64,000 nucleotides of DNA. Source: Clostridia bacterium (GTDB lineage Bacteria; Bacillota; Clostridia; Oscillospirales; Acutalibacteraceae). The number at the start of each line of letters is the position of its first letter. Position 1 is the first letter of the stretch. This document shows positions 41,626 through 51,641 of this stretch, piece by piece. The notes below the pieces were generated by a model. That model saw only the letters and a program-made list of their open reading frames with translations, did no database searches and was not told the DNA's origin. Location of the stretch: NCBI GenBank assembly GCA_017437005.1, contig JAFSBZ010000045.1, positions 47,575 to 111,574 on the forward strand, in the 5' to 3' direction. Both the position numbers and the translations under genes were made by a program.

Positions 41626-43244
41626 TCATCATTTTCAACATTTATTCCCTTATATTTGGCAATTTCATCAGCTATATTGGCAAAAACCGATGCCGTGCTT
41701 ACATTTAGCCTACTATCGCTCATAACAACAATTACATATTGCGGATTATCAGCAGGAAAAAAACCACAAAACCAACTATTTGTTATTTCGGTTTTATCGT
41801 TATAATATCTTCCTGTTTGCGCGGTAGCGGTTTTACCTGCAGCTGTTGTAAGTAAGGGTGCCGCCTCAATACCCGTACCATCGGTTATTACTGTTTTAAG
41901 GTATTCACGCAATATACTTGCAGTATTACCTTGCATAACAAAAGTAGGATAGCCTATATCATATAAATCTTCTTTACCATCAACAATTGTTTTTTCTACA
42001 ACCGAGGGCACATAATAACTGCCGTTCCCCGCTATTGCAAGATACAAATTTAACATAGCCACGGGGCTTGCCATTAAATTTCCTTGTCCGATGCTTAAAT
42101 TAGCAAGCGAACCCGCGTTTGACAAAACACTTTTATTTGGTAAATTACCGCGAACAGTGTACATTCCATCTGCAATTATAATTTTTGTACCTATACTTAA
42201 TTTGGCGGCTGTTTGATATATGTGATTAGCTCCTAACGAAAGAGCCGCGTTATAAAAAAAGCAGTTGCAGGATTGCGCTAAAGAATTACACAAATTCATT
42301 TCGCCGTGACCTAAAAGATTATGACATTTAAACGACCTATCAACAATTTGGAGCTTGCCTTCACAGTTAAAAGTAATATCAGATAAATTGTTCTCAATTA
42401 TTGGAATTGCAATACAAGGTTTAAAAACCGAACCTACATTAAATGTATATAGCGCGCGGTTAAGCATAGGAGAATTTTCATCATCAAGGCTTGTGGCTAT
42501 ATTATTAATATCAAAAGTAGGTACACTTGCCATTGCCCTTATCTTGCTGTTTCCAACCTCGGCAACAATAGCGCAACCGCTGTTCATTTTTGAAATTTCT
42601 TTTTCTACCATTGTTTGTATATTAACATCAAGCGTTGTAACAACACCATTTATTGTTTTAGACAAGTCGTTTTCAAAATATGGCGCTATCCCCTTTAATA
42701 TATTCCCTTTTCCGTCACAAGTAACCTTAGCAGAAACGTATTCGTTGCTATACAATATATCATCATACGCCAGCTCCAATCCCGAAATTCCGTGTTTTTC
42801 GGCATTGGTATATCCAATTAAATGACATGCCGATAAATTATCGCTATATCGGTTATAGATTGTTGTTGTAGCAATTCCGTCACAGGAAATATCTTCTGAT
42901 ATATAGCACACCGCTGGCTTATTACTTTTTAATGTCGCGAGTGTATCACTTAGCATTTTCCCCTCAAGCTGATGACTTATTGCCGTAATACATCTTTGCG
43001 TAGGAGACACTACTGCAACCATCTGCTTTTCGTTATTTGTAAGTGGAACCATATTGCAATCGTATATTGTGCCTCGGTGTTGCGTTATTTTAATTTCGTA
43101 TGTTATCTGTTCGCTTTGAATATCTTGGTAATTACCTATTGCTATAACCGCAACACGCAATACACAACTAAGTAACAACAGCATCACCATAAAAAAGCAC
43201 ATTACCGCACGTCTTGCAAACAATTTGCCGAACATTATTTCCAT
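41622..43244 (-). CDS. Class B penicillin-binding protein transpeptidase
   Basis: A 540-residue PBP with one N-terminal span (about 12-35), a short dimerisation domain beginning 'ITQHRGTIYDCNMVPLT', and a transpeptidase domain with SVFK (S272-K275), SCN (325-327) and KTA in 'AAGKTATAQTG' (471-473) where most PBPs have KTG. No PASTA domains. The start at 43244 is chosen because GGTGAT is well placed; the longer frame to 43307 begins within the GH16 terminator. Resembles the PbpA/SpoVD-like enzymes of Oscillospirales. It stands between the glycan locus and the citrate operon, with no clear functional link to either. Confidence 0.88.
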   Translation of the reverse strand: MEIMFGKLFARRAVMCFFMVMLLLLSCVLRVAVIAIGNYQDIQSEQITYEIKITQHRGTIYDCNMVPLTNNEKQMVAVVSPTQRCITAISHQLEGKMLSDTLATLKSNKPAVCYISEDISCDGIATTTIYNRYSDNLSACHLIGYTNAEKHGISGLELAYDDILYSNEYVSAKVTCDGKGNILKGIAPYFENDLSKTINGVVTTLDVNIQTMVEKEISKMNSGCAIVAEVGNSKIRAMASVPTFDINNIATSLDDENSPMLNRALYTFNVGSVFKPCIAIPIIENNLSDITFNCEGKLQIVDRSFKCHNLLGHGEMNLCNSLAQSCNCFFYNAALSLGANHIYQTAAKLSIGTKIIIADGMYTVRGNLPNKSVLSNAGSLANLSIGQGNLMASPVAMLNLYLAIAGNGSYYVPSVVEKTIVDGKEDLYDIGYPTFVMQGNTASILREYLKTVITDGTGIEAAPLLTTAAGKTATAQTGRYYNDKTEITNSWFCGFFPADNPQYVIVVMSDSRLNVSTASVFANIADEIAKYKGINVENDD

Positions 43245-43296
43245 TATACTATCACCAAATTTATTATTGCCAAACAACCAATTATTAAAACAAAAA

Positions 43297-43318
43297 AGAC
43301 ACTTCATAAGAAGTGTCT
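43297..43318 (-). terminator. Terminator of the surface protein-GH16 operon
   Basis: Nine-base stem AGACACTTC / GAAGTGTCT, loop ATAA; on the minus strand a TTTTTT run follows. Confidence 0.88.
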
Positions 43319-43333
43319 ATTTTTGTTTAATAA

Positions 43334-45490
43334 TTACTTTGCTTCAGCAATTGGACAGTAGATAGCTTGTGAATCATCATCCAAATCCTGATATGCACGT
43401 ACATAGTCAATGTAAAGGTGAAGCGGTGTATCGCCTGCTTGAAGCTTTCTGTAATCATCGATCTTGAAGTTATTTGGTGTGTAAATCATCATATCAATAA
43501 GGAAATACTGCCAGAAGTTAAAGCCAACACCGTTGTTGTTGTTACTAATGTCATCGCCCTTACCATCACCGTCAAGATCCTTATAGTCATATGCAGGATC
43601 CCAGTCAAAATCAAGGAATGGAGTACCGTCCATAGATACTGTACAGTGGTCAGATGTAAGATGCAAACCGTAAAGATGATACTCGTTATTTATGGTTTCT
43701 TCATTAAAGTACCAACGCCAGTCGCCGTACACGCCATCATCATCTTTACGACGGTTACTACCGCTAAGACCGCTTTGAGCGTCGCCCTTATTACCATAGT
43801 ATGAGAACTGATATGCATAGGTGTTCATCGAGTTACCCATATTTGTAAATGGACTTAAACGATACTTAAATGTGTCAATCTTTTGATATGAACCATCAGC
43901 CTGAAGAACGTTCATTTCAATTACAAAACGTCTGTGCGCTTGCTTAAGTATACCTTCATCAAGCATATACTGCCAGGTTTGTTCCTCGGCCATTGTAATT
44001 TCGCCTGCAGTAAGCTGTGCATTCTGGTCATCTATTTCTTTTTGGTTTACATATTTCTTTTGGCCATCTTCTACATAGTAGAATACGTTATAAGACACAC
44101 CGCCGATGGTTTCGGTCTTTAAACAGTAACCACTTGGCGCATCATATACCCAGTTGTATCTATCTTTGCCGTCGGTACCCTTTACATTAAGTCTATCAGC
44201 CTCAACCATCATTTCTTCTTCAAGAGTTAGATCAATAGGATCTTTTGAAATGGTAGTGTTACGACGGGGAGTATACCACTTATGGATAGTGGTTGTCATA
44301 TGGTCAGCATCAGCAAATGACTCAAACAAGTCAAATTCAAGGTCCCAAACACGCTTAGAGTATATACCGTAGCCGTCATCATAATTGTAGTTAGGAACAT
44401 TTTCCTGACCGGTAGCGTCAGTAGTCATAGTCCAAATAGCCGGGAAGCCGCCACGTGTATATGGCAAACGAGCATAAAACTCATAATAACCGTTACGGAA
44501 CAACATCTTACCGTCGGTATCAATCTGACCTGATGTAGCGTAACCGATAGCTGCGTTACCCTCATCATAATAACGGTCACCGGTAAGACGAAGCTTGCCG
44601 TTTTCAACATATTGGAACTGTGGATCGTTAAAGATGTTCAACATATCGTCCTGACGCTCAAGACCAAATGTGCTTTGCGCCCACTTGTCGTAGTCGTTGA
44701 ACTCTTCACCGTCAAATTCATCGCCCCACACATAATCGTACTGAACACCGTTTAATGTAATGGTAGATTTAAAGTTGTCCTGTTTACCTGTAAGGGTTGC
44801 AACCTGACCGGCTTTAACTTCAACAGTTCTAAACCAGTCAACAGCCTTTTCAACCATTGCAAAGTGACCACCTTCAAACACGAGGTCATTGCCCACTACC
44901 TTAACCGCAAATTCATTATCAGCAAGGCTTGATTTGTAGCCTAAAGCATCACCAACAACAATTTTCTTGGTAGCATTTTGAGCTTCTTGTGTAGTATCCT
45001 TTACAACCTTAAGCTCAAGTCCGCACTTCTCGTTAAAGAATGTTGCAAGGTCATTTGCTGCAACACGGTTAAACGCAGTCTCGGTTACAGCGCGTTTACT
45101 ACCGTCCGGATTTTTACTTTCGTAACGATTGTCCCATTTTTCAAATGAATATACAATTACGTAATCATTTGTAATGTTAAGCTCTTTATATTCAGATTCA
45201 AATTCAGGAATAATAGGTTCAACATATTCTTCCTTTACTGCTGCAACTTCAGGAAGCTTACGTTTTGGGCGAACCTTTTCAGGTTCGGTGTCTTCATCCT
45301 TGTCATCATCGACAACGATATTGCTGTTATTGTTATCGGTTGAGTCATCCTGAACAACAATAACCTTTTTCTTAACCTTTTTTATAACCTTCTTTTTCTT
45401 GCCGGTATCCTTACAAGCAACTGTAGTTAAAAGCATCATAACAGCCAAAAGAAAGCATATTAACTTTTTCATAGAAATATTAAAATTCAT
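43334..45490 (-). CDS. Glycoside hydrolase family 16-like lipoprotein
   Basis: A 718-residue lipoprotein: lipobox LTTVAC with cysteine 26, then a Lys-rich and Asp-rich linker (about 28-75). Residues about 105-240 ('NDYVIVYSFEKWDNRYES...ATKKIVVGDALGY...VEKAVDWFRTVE') resemble the N-terminal domain found before some alpha-glucuronidases. The GH16 beta-sandwich (about 255-710) has the catalytic ExDxxE as E385-F-D387-L-F-E390. GH16 enzymes cut beta-1,3/1,4-glucans, xyloglucan or galactans; with two sugar importers nearby a laminarin-type or mixed-linkage glucan is plausible but not proven. It is the second gene of an operon with the 1434-residue protein. Confidence 0.85.
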   Translation of the reverse strand: MNFNISMKKLICFLLAVMMLLTTVACKDTGKKKKVIKKVKKKVIVVQDDSTDNNNSNIVVDDDKDEDTEPEKVRPKRKLPEVAAVKEEYVEPIIPEFESEYKELNITNDYVIVYSFEKWDNRYESKNPDGSKRAVTETAFNRVAANDLATFFNEKCGLELKVVKDTTQEAQNATKKIVVGDALGYKSSLADNEFAVKVVGNDLVFEGGHFAMVEKAVDWFRTVEVKAGQVATLTGKQDNFKSTITLNGVQYDYVWGDEFDGEEFNDYDKWAQSTFGLERQDDMLNIFNDPQFQYVENGKLRLTGDRYYDEGNAAIGYATSGQIDTDGKMLFRNGYYEFYARLPYTRGGFPAIWTMTTDATGQENVPNYNYDDGYGIYSKRVWDLEFDLFESFADADHMTTTIHKWYTPRRNTTISKDPIDLTLEEEMMVEADRLNVKGTDGKDRYNWVYDAPSGYCLKTETIGGVSYNVFYYVEDGQKKYVNQKEIDDQNAQLTAGEITMAEEQTWQYMLDEGILKQAHRRFVIEMNVLQADGSYQKIDTFKYRLSPFTNMGNSMNTYAYQFSYYGNKGDAQSGLSGSNRRKDDDGVYGDWRWYFNEETINNEYHLYGLHLTSDHCTVSMDGTPFLDFDWDPAYDYKDLDGDGKGDDISNNNNGVGFNFWQYFLIDMMIYTPNNFKIDDYRKLQAGDTPLHLYIDYVRAYQDLDDDSQAIYCPIAEAK

Positions 45491-45509
45491 ATTATCCTTC
45501 CTTTCTGCA

Positions 45510-48500
45510 TTAGCCTTCGATTACTTCGGCAAGATTCTTTTTGGAGATTACTGCAACAGCAGCGCAAGCCATAATAGCGCATATAAGCACTGATATTGAT
45601 ACGCCGTCTGCTGTGTTTGGTGATAGTGCAGTGCCGTTGCTAAGGCTAATTACCTTGCCGTCACTTAAAACACCATCAAGTGAAGCTATAACAATGTCAT
45701 CAAAGTAAAGACTTGAGTTACCAGTTGCTCTAAGTGATATCCACTGTGTTTTAGCAGTAAATGAATATGAATACTTGGTCCACTCGCCATCCTTAAGACC
45801 TGTAACTACAGCCATATTTTCCATAGCAATTGCAGTATCAAGATAGTCAGGATAATTGTTATGAACAAGTGATACAAGTGTTGCAGGATTATCAACTTTA
45901 TCAGTAGTTACATAGAAGCTTATGGTATATGCTGTACCCGGTACAAGCATTTCTTCATAGTTTAATAAAGCATCGGAATATTCAGGCTTGTTGCCTAAAA
46001 GATGTAAGGATTTACTACCGTTACGAACATATTTGTTCTTGTAACCGCCCTTAGCGCCTGGTTTATTAAGGAGCCAGTATTCGTCATCATAATCCCAAAT
46101 ACTGTCAGGATACTGTTCAAAGTTTTGTGTAATACCCATCTGCTTCCAACCTGCGTAGAGAATTAAATCACGTGGTGGGAAATAATCATTTGGATACTTA
46201 ATTGAACAGTCATCAAATACGTACCAACCTGTAAACTCATAGCCGGGACGCTCAAGAACCGGCAATTTAAAGCCTTCTTTAGAGTACATTTCGCCCTGCA
46301 TATCATCAACTACAATGTCAGGATCTTCTGTTACAAATGATACTGTAACCTTTGGAGTGTTAAACTTGCTGGTTGAAAGAGCTTTAAACTCTTCTTCGGT
46401 ACGACCCTTTTTAAAGATCGAAGGTAGTGGAACACAGTTCTCTACAACCGACCAACCTTCGTAGTCGTTGTAATCATCAGCCCAGTCAAGCAATGGCATA
46501 GCCTCTCTTGCGGCTTCACCAAAACGGTCTTGTGGCTTACTAATCTTTTTATAGTCGCCGCCATACTGCTGTTTAAGGTTAAAGTAATAAACAGGCTCTG
46601 CAAAAACAGTCCAGTATTGTGGGTTAGAACGCCATGTAGCACCGTGTGAACCACCAGCGATAGGCAGCTTATCGGTTGTTGGGAATACTACACAACCCTT
46701 AAGCCAAGTAGCATATGTAGAGTCACAACCTGTAAGCGCACCTGTATAGTACTGATCAGATTCGTGACCGCCGAGAGAGCCCGTAAACAAGCAGTTTTCA
46801 AGTATTGGTGAGCCAAATGGTGAACCAAAGAAACCACCTGTATAGTAAGCAGAAATATAACTGTTATGGTCAACAAAGCAGTTTTTAATTTTAAGAGTTA
46901 AATCCTGATAAATAGGATCGTTAACCTTTTCTCTGTTACCTGCAGCATCGTGACTGTCAAAGCCGTAATCCTTATCGTAATCTTCACTGCAACCAACAAA
47001 CGCACCCATAGTATCGGCTACGTGTTTAGGATCGGTATTAGGAACGTTTACACCTTCGAGGTGTACATTTGACATACCAACGTTTTGAATTGTTGAATAT
47101 TCACAAAGTACCGGGAACAAACCAACACGAACATATGGCTCAGAACCGTATGGATGATAGTAATATAAACCATAAATTACGTGACCGTCACCATCAAGGT
47201 TCATATGAGAATTTGTTATATACGAACCGTTTACCCACTGACTAAACCAGTCAAGGCAACCAATTTTATCTTTCCAAAGCTTGCCATTAACGTCGTTAAT
47301 GTAGATATCGGCAGTAAGCTTATAATATTTAATATTATCAAGGTTCCACTGATTTAATTCTTCCTTGGTCATTGCTGCCTTAACATCATCAGGTAGCAAT
47401 TTCTTATTATTAGCCGGTCTATAAGATGTTGAACAAAGCTTTGCTAACTGCTCTGGTGTTTCGATAAGATAAGGATCATCCTTGGTACCTGAACCGCCGG
47501 CAAACTTGGTGGCAATAGCGCCGCTCCAAACCTGACCTACTTCACCTTCAGCTGAAATTGCAGCACCTGTAGCTTCAGGATAGGTGTCGGTAGTTGTTTT
47601 CCAAGAGGTTGGGAAATTAAGCTCAGGCATATTTGTTTTTGCTGCAGAACCAAGCATTTTTTCGTTTTCAATTACGTAAACGCCATCGAGTTCTGCGCCT
47701 GCAGTATCGGTGTAAACACCCTTTGCAGTAATACCGTTTACATCGGCAAACGGATATGCGCCAACTGAAATTGAACGGCTAACCTTTGCCTCACCTGTTA
47801 TATCATTGAAAAGACCGTGTGTTTTAGAAATACAGTCATTCATATGAAGCGCGCTGTAACCCACAGAACCAATTATACCGCCAAATTTAGCATCTCCGCT
47901 GAATACAACGGAATCTTCAACAACATTAGCGTTAAACTTAATTGCCTTACCGCACTTATCTGCGATAGAACCGGCAATAGCACCTGCAGAACCCTTGTTA
48001 GCATTGATTACAGAGTTAGCAATAGTAAGCTCACGAATTTCAGCTGTATTACCTACTACAGGGATAAAGCCAACACTTTCACCCGCTTGTGTACCGTCAT
48101 AGTAAATACCGCTAACTGTATGACCGTCACCGTCAAATGAAGCCTCAAACACAGGAACATCGTTAGAGGTAAACCATGTTTTTGCATTTTCGGTCCAGTT
48201 TTCAGCAGAAGTATCGTTAATTGCAATATCCGCACCAAGCTTATAATATGCACCCATTACAGGCTTTGTAAGCATAAGAGCAAGCTCTTCAGCGGTTGTA
48301 ATTATGTAAGGACCTGATAATGTACCATCACCTTCACTAAACTGTGGAGCCTGTTCACCAGACCAGTTTGTACCTGCTGAATACTCACGGATCTTATAAA
48401 TCTTAGGTGTTGGATAACCGTTAGCGTTATATGTCCATCTCTCAGTATCAATGCCCTCAAGTGACGAAGCCGATTTAATCTCGTCAGCTTCCTTTATATA

Positions 48501-49814
48501 TACAACACTGCTTGATAACGCTCTGCTATAACCACGTCCGCTATCAACGTCGCTTATACCGTCTTGATTAAAACGGTCAAATCCAACTGTTGGCGTAGTA
48601 CCGCTGAGCGTGTACTTGTATACATATCGATACGTACCGCCAGCCTTAGTTACGTCAAGGTTTTCACTTTTTTGGGTAAAAAGGTTGCTGTACATATTCT
48701 TATAGCTTGAAGTAAGGTGCGCATTAGAACCGTGATAAAGCGCATGAGGAATAGTATCCATTATGATAGAATTATAAACCATAAGGGACTTATCGCGATG
48801 CAAGTTACCAACAAGACCGTATGTAATGTTACGGTTGTTAGGATTATCATCATCATTTTCAGCATGCTTTGCAATATTGTCATAAACAAGGCAGTCGTTT
48901 AGAACAAGATTTGTTTCGGTTGGCCATTCGGTCTGACCGATTAAGATACCTGCCTTTTGAATAGCTTCATCAGCATTAAAGGTACAAATCAAAACGTTGC
49001 CGTGAGCCTGACAGTTAAACAAATAATGCTTGGTATCGAACTTAACTGTTTGACCGGGATTAGTATTAGCGCCAAAGAATGCAGAAACGTTTGTACCTCT
49101 AAAGAAGCAGTTTTTAACTGTAAGGTTTTTAACTGTAACGTTGCCACCAATCTTTGGGAAAATAGCTTGATAGCCGCCATCAGCCTTCAAACCAAAAACG
49201 CAAGCGCCGTTACCGTCAAAACGACCTTTAAAGATTTTGCCGCCAGCATTAAGCTTCCACTCAAGACCTTCAGTAACCTTAGCATCTTTAAGTGCTGCTT
49301 CAACCTCGGAAGCTGTTAGACTATCCTTGCTGAAATCTACGGCTGAACCTGTATTGTTAAGGTCAAAACCATAAATGTCGTCAGCAATCTTAAAGCACAT
49401 ACCTGTTGTGTCAATCCAGTTGCCATTGGCATCTTTAAGAGTACCTGTTACAGCCGCAGCAAACTGGTTTGCAGTTTTAATAATGTACGGTGTGCTTGCT
49501 GTACCGTTACCCTCAGTTTCAGGGTCGATGCAGAAATTCTCAGCATAACCGGTAAATTTATCAATTTTAGTCTTTTTGCTAAAATCAATCTCCTCGTAAG
49601 AGATACCTGTACCAGGAACTTCGGTATAGTCGGCATCGTACTTACCGTTCAAGGGATAGGTAACAACATTCTCTGAATCCTCAATATTTTCGCCGTCTTC
49701 AGCAAAAACATTAAAGGATACACCCGTAAATACCGACAGGATAGACGCTGCCAATATTGCGAGCACAGATACATATGTTATAAGTACCTTACCCTTTCCA
49801 AACAATTTGTTCAT
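45510..49814 (-). CDS. Large repeat-containing surface protein with C-terminal anchor
   Basis: A 1434-residue exported protein (signal peptide about 1-38). Three large repeats each start G-x-G-T-x-x-x-P-Y-x-I-x-T-x-x-x-x-A: about 101 (GNGTASTPYIIKTANQFA), 490 (GDGTLSGPYIITTAEELA) and 770 (GSGTKDDPYLIETPEQLA), followed by beta-helix-like strands, so the body is probably a right-handed beta-helix. Then comes an InlB/Flg_new-type beta-grasp repeat ('LPVLERPGYEFTGWYVFDD...LILYAGW') and a CBM4/9-like domain (about 1255-1400, 'YVRNGSKSLHLLG', 'YSFTAKTQWISLRATGNSSLYFDDIVIAS'). The end is SPNTAD, a hydrophobic span and a short tail. Role: binding a glycan or host surface (inference). Confidence 0.83.
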   Translation of the reverse strand: MNKLFGKGKVLITYVSVLAILAASILSVFTGVSFNVFAEDGENIEDSENVVTYPLNGKYDADYTEVPGTGISYEEIDFSKKTKIDKFTGYAENFCIDPETEGNGTASTPYIIKTANQFAAAVTGTLKDANGNWIDTTGMCFKIADDIYGFDLNNTGSAVDFSKDSLTASEVEAALKDAKVTEGLEWKLNAGGKIFKGRFDGNGACVFGLKADGGYQAIFPKIGGNVTVKNLTVKNCFFRGTNVSAFFGANTNPGQTVKFDTKHYLFNCQAHGNVLICTFNADEAIQKAGILIGQTEWPTETNLVLNDCLVYDNIAKHAENDDDNPNNRNITYGLVGNLHRDKSLMVYNSIIMDTIPHALYHGSNAHLTSSYKNMYSNLFTQKSENLDVTKAGGTYRYVYKYTLSGTTPTVGFDRFNQDGISDVDSGRGYSRALSSSVVYIKEADEIKSASSLEGIDTERWTYNANGYPTPKIYKIREYSAGTNWSGEQAPQFSEGDGTLSGPYIITTAEELALMLTKPVMGAYYKLGADIAINDTSAENWTENAKTWFTSNDVPVFEASFDGDGHTVSGIYYDGTQAGESVGFIPVVGNTAEIRELTIANSVINANKGSAGAIAGSIADKCGKAIKFNANVVEDSVVFSGDAKFGGIIGSVGYSALHMNDCISKTHGLFNDITGEAKVSRSISVGAYPFADVNGITAKGVYTDTAGAELDGVYVIENEKMLGSAAKTNMPELNFPTSWKTTTDTYPEATGAAISAEGEVGQVWSGAIATKFAGGSGTKDDPYLIETPEQLAKLCSTSYRPANNKKLLPDDVKAAMTKEELNQWNLDNIKYYKLTADIYINDVNGKLWKDKIGCLDWFSQWVNGSYITNSHMNLDGDGHVIYGLYYYHPYGSEPYVRVGLFPVLCEYSTIQNVGMSNVHLEGVNVPNTDPKHVADTMGAFVGCSEDYDKDYGFDSHDAAGNREKVNDPIYQDLTLKIKNCFVDHNSYISAYYTGGFFGSPFGSPILENCLFTGSLGGHESDQYYTGALTGCDSTYATWLKGCVVFPTTDKLPIAGGSHGATWRSNPQYWTVFAEPVYYFNLKQQYGGDYKKISKPQDRFGEAAREAMPLLDWADDYNDYEGWSVVENCVPLPSIFKKGRTEEEFKALSTSKFNTPKVTVSFVTEDPDIVVDDMQGEMYSKEGFKLPVLERPGYEFTGWYVFDDCSIKYPNDYFPPRDLILYAGWKQMGITQNFEQYPDSIWDYDDEYWLLNKPGAKGGYKNKYVRNGSKSLHLLGNKPEYSDALLNYEEMLVPGTAYTISFYVTTDKVDNPATLVSLVHNNYPDYLDTAIAMENMAVVTGLKDGEWTKYSYSFTAKTQWISLRATGNSSLYFDDIVIASLDGVLSDGKVISLSNGTALSPNTADGVSISVLICAIMACAAVAVISKKNLAEVIEG

Positions 49815-49886
49815 TGAACTATCATCCTTTCATACAAAACGTTAAGATTACAATGACACATTATAACCCCACAATAATTCTTATAC

Positions 49887-49915
49887 ATTATAACAAAAAA
49901 TGTTCAACAGGTCAA
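49887..49915 (-). promoter_or_regulatory. Promoter of the surface protein-GH16 operon
   Basis: Minus strand TTGACC (49915-49910), 17 bases, TATAAT (49892-49887), about 70 bases upstream of the start codon. Confidence 0.75.
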
Positions 49916-49964
49916 TAGAAAATATACAAATTTTATAAAAAATGCTATTTTTTATAGAAAGAAA

Positions 49965-50002
49965 AAAAGGCACATTTGTTGCTTGCAACAAATGTGCCTT
50001 TT
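49965..50002 (-). terminator. Terminator of the 481-aa solute-binding protein gene
   Basis: Eighteen-base stem AAAAGGCACATTTGTTGC / GCAACAAATGTGCCTTTT with a 2-base centre; T-rich run (TTTTTTTC) on the minus strand. Confidence 0.9.
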
Positions 50003-50036
50003 AAATATTAAACTATACTAAAATCTCACTAACAAA

Positions 50037-51482
50037 TTAGTGTGAATTAAGCTGCTGCTCGATAAACTCGTTTATATTTTTAACGCCCTTATCTACAGCG
50101 CCCTTAGCAGCTGCAACGTTTGTAGCAACCTGGTTTGGATCGTAGTACATTGCGTGGTAAATTTCCTGACCACTCTTAACACCTGTGATAAAGTAGTTCA
50201 TATCGATGTATGTCATATATGGGTTGTAATTTTCAAAACTGCTGTATTCTGCGATGTTATTTACTTCAAAGAAGAAGGTTTCAGCAGCAGGTGAAATGTA
50301 TGTGCCGCCAACATCGTAGTTGTTAACGTCAAGATATTCTCTAAGGAATATACCTGCAGCAACAGGCTCTTTAGCACCCTTGATAAGACCCCAACCACGG
50401 AAGATACCTGTAACCGGACGCTGTTTTGCAGCAGCAGCAGCCTCATCATAGTATGGGAGATAGTAGAAACCATAGTCATCCCACTTACCATTCTTAAGGT
50501 CGCCTGTTTTCTTCAAGCTCCAAGCGTGAAGTGTTGTAATACCAATGTCGCCTTCCATAAGAGCAGCAGTAACAGACTTGCCTTCCATAACAATGTTGTC
50601 TTTCTTTGCCTGTGAATACTTTGACATAATTTCAACGGTCTTGTTGTCCATACCGTTTGAAACAACGCCATCCTTAAGCTTGTAGATACTACCGCCGGCA
50701 GCGTGATAATAGCACTCTTTAGAGTTAATAGCGCAGCCAGGCTTGTTGTTGTTAACCTTTTGTACTGCTTTACCAATTTCAAAGAATGCATCCCAAGTCC
50801 ACTTACCCATTGCATCATACTCTTCAGGAGTGTATGCGTTAGCGCGCTTAAGAAGTGACTTGCTATACATAACGATATCAATTTCTGCCCAGATGTTACC
50901 AACGGTATCGCAGAGATATGGAGAACCGTTGAATGTTGTCATCTTAAAGATGTTTTGGTTCCAGATAGGATCATTATAGTCAATCTTTGTAGCATCAAGT
51001 GACTGTAAGTAACCCATAAATGCCGGGAAGTCACCATTTGAACGTGCTACGTCAGGAGACTGGTCAGCAGCGATAAGACCCATAACCTTTTGAGCGTGCT
51101 CATCAAGACCTGATGGGATAATCTCTACTGTGATGCCGTATTCTTTTTCAAAGTTTTCTACAACAGGACCTGACTCGTCAACTGCAGGATCGATGGTAGA
51201 AATAAATTTAACTGTTCTACCGCGATAATCCTCAGGGTTAACACCGTTGCCATTTGGGGTTGAAGTGCTACCACCTGGAGTTGATGTGCCACCACTTGTG
51301 GTGTTGCCACCTGAAGTTGTGCCGTCACCTGAAGTTGTGTTTCCGCCAACCGTTTCATACACGATGTCCTCTTCAACGATAACCGAGATTTCTTCCTCAG
51401 GTTCAGCGCCGCAGCCTGCAAGTGTAAACACCATAACAAGCGCCATAAGAAGAGCAAGTATACGTTTTGTTTTGTTGAACAT
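50037..51482 (-). CDS. Extracellular sugar-binding lipoprotein (family 1 solute-binding protein)
   Basis: A 481-residue CUT1-type binding protein. Signal peptide with lipobox LAGC (cysteine 24), an acidic patch, then a Gly/Ser/Thr-rich linker (about 45-80, repeats of GGNTTSG) and the two-lobe SBP fold ('VKFISTIDPAVDESGPVVENFEKEYGITVEIIPSG', 'MGLIAADQSPDVARSNGDFPAFMGYLQSLD'). The start at 51482 follows AAAAGGAG at proper distance; the 19-codon longer frame does not. It has its own full-consensus promoter although its likely permeases lie just upstream in the preceding operon, allowing the binding protein to be made in excess. Confidence 0.92.
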   Translation of the reverse strand: MFNKTKRILALLMALVMVFTLAGCGAEPEEEISVIVEEDIVYETVGGNTTSGDGTTSGGNTTSGGTSTPGGSTSTPNGNGVNPEDYRGRTVKFISTIDPAVDESGPVVENFEKEYGITVEIIPSGLDEHAQKVMGLIAADQSPDVARSNGDFPAFMGYLQSLDATKIDYNDPIWNQNIFKMTTFNGSPYLCDTVGNIWAEIDIVMYSKSLLKRANAYTPEEYDAMGKWTWDAFFEIGKAVQKVNNNKPGCAINSKECYYHAAGGSIYKLKDGVVSNGMDNKTVEIMSKYSQAKKDNIVMEGKSVTAALMEGDIGITTLHAWSLKKTGDLKNGKWDDYGFYYLPYYDEAAAAAKQRPVTGIFRGWGLIKGAKEPVAAGIFLREYLDVNNYDVGGTYISPAAETFFFEVNNIAEYSSFENYNPYMTYIDMNYFITGVKSGQEIYHAMYYDPNQVATNVAAAKGAVDKGVKNINEFIEQQLNSH

Positions 51483-51520
51483 ATTGCAATACTCCTTTTC
51501 ATATATTTTTTGCAAAAACA

Positions 51521-51573
51521 ATATGTACTGTTCATACATATCAAATTATAACTATTTATTACCTTTTTGTCAA
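51521..51573 (-). promoter_or_regulatory. Full-consensus promoter with operator-like inverted repeat
   Basis: Minus strand TTGACA (51573-51568), 17 bases, TATAAT (51550-51545). Just downstream, ATATGTA (51521-51527) and TACATAT (51535-51541) form an inverted repeat of 7-base arms, 7 bases apart, over the predicted start of transcription. Confidence 0.75.
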
Positions 51574-51594
51574 CATAATTTATTAAAATTATAT

Positions 51595-51636
51595 AAAAAA
51601 CAGCCACAAAGGCTAATGCCCTTGTAGCTGTTTTTT
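51595..51636 (-). terminator. Terminator of the seven-gene transporter operon
   Basis: In minus-strand RNA a 13-bp stem forms completely with two G-U wobbles (ACAGCTACAAGGG with CCTTTGTGGCTGT, loop CATTAG), then TTTTTT. It ends the operon that began at 62.8 kb. Confidence 0.85.
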
Positions 51637-51641
51637 AAAAA

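Noticed and set aside
43245-43296. Promoter for the PBP gene
   Set aside because: TATAAT occurs but overlaps the ribosome site and start codon, so it cannot drive the full gene; read-through of the GH16 terminator or a weaker promoter must serve.
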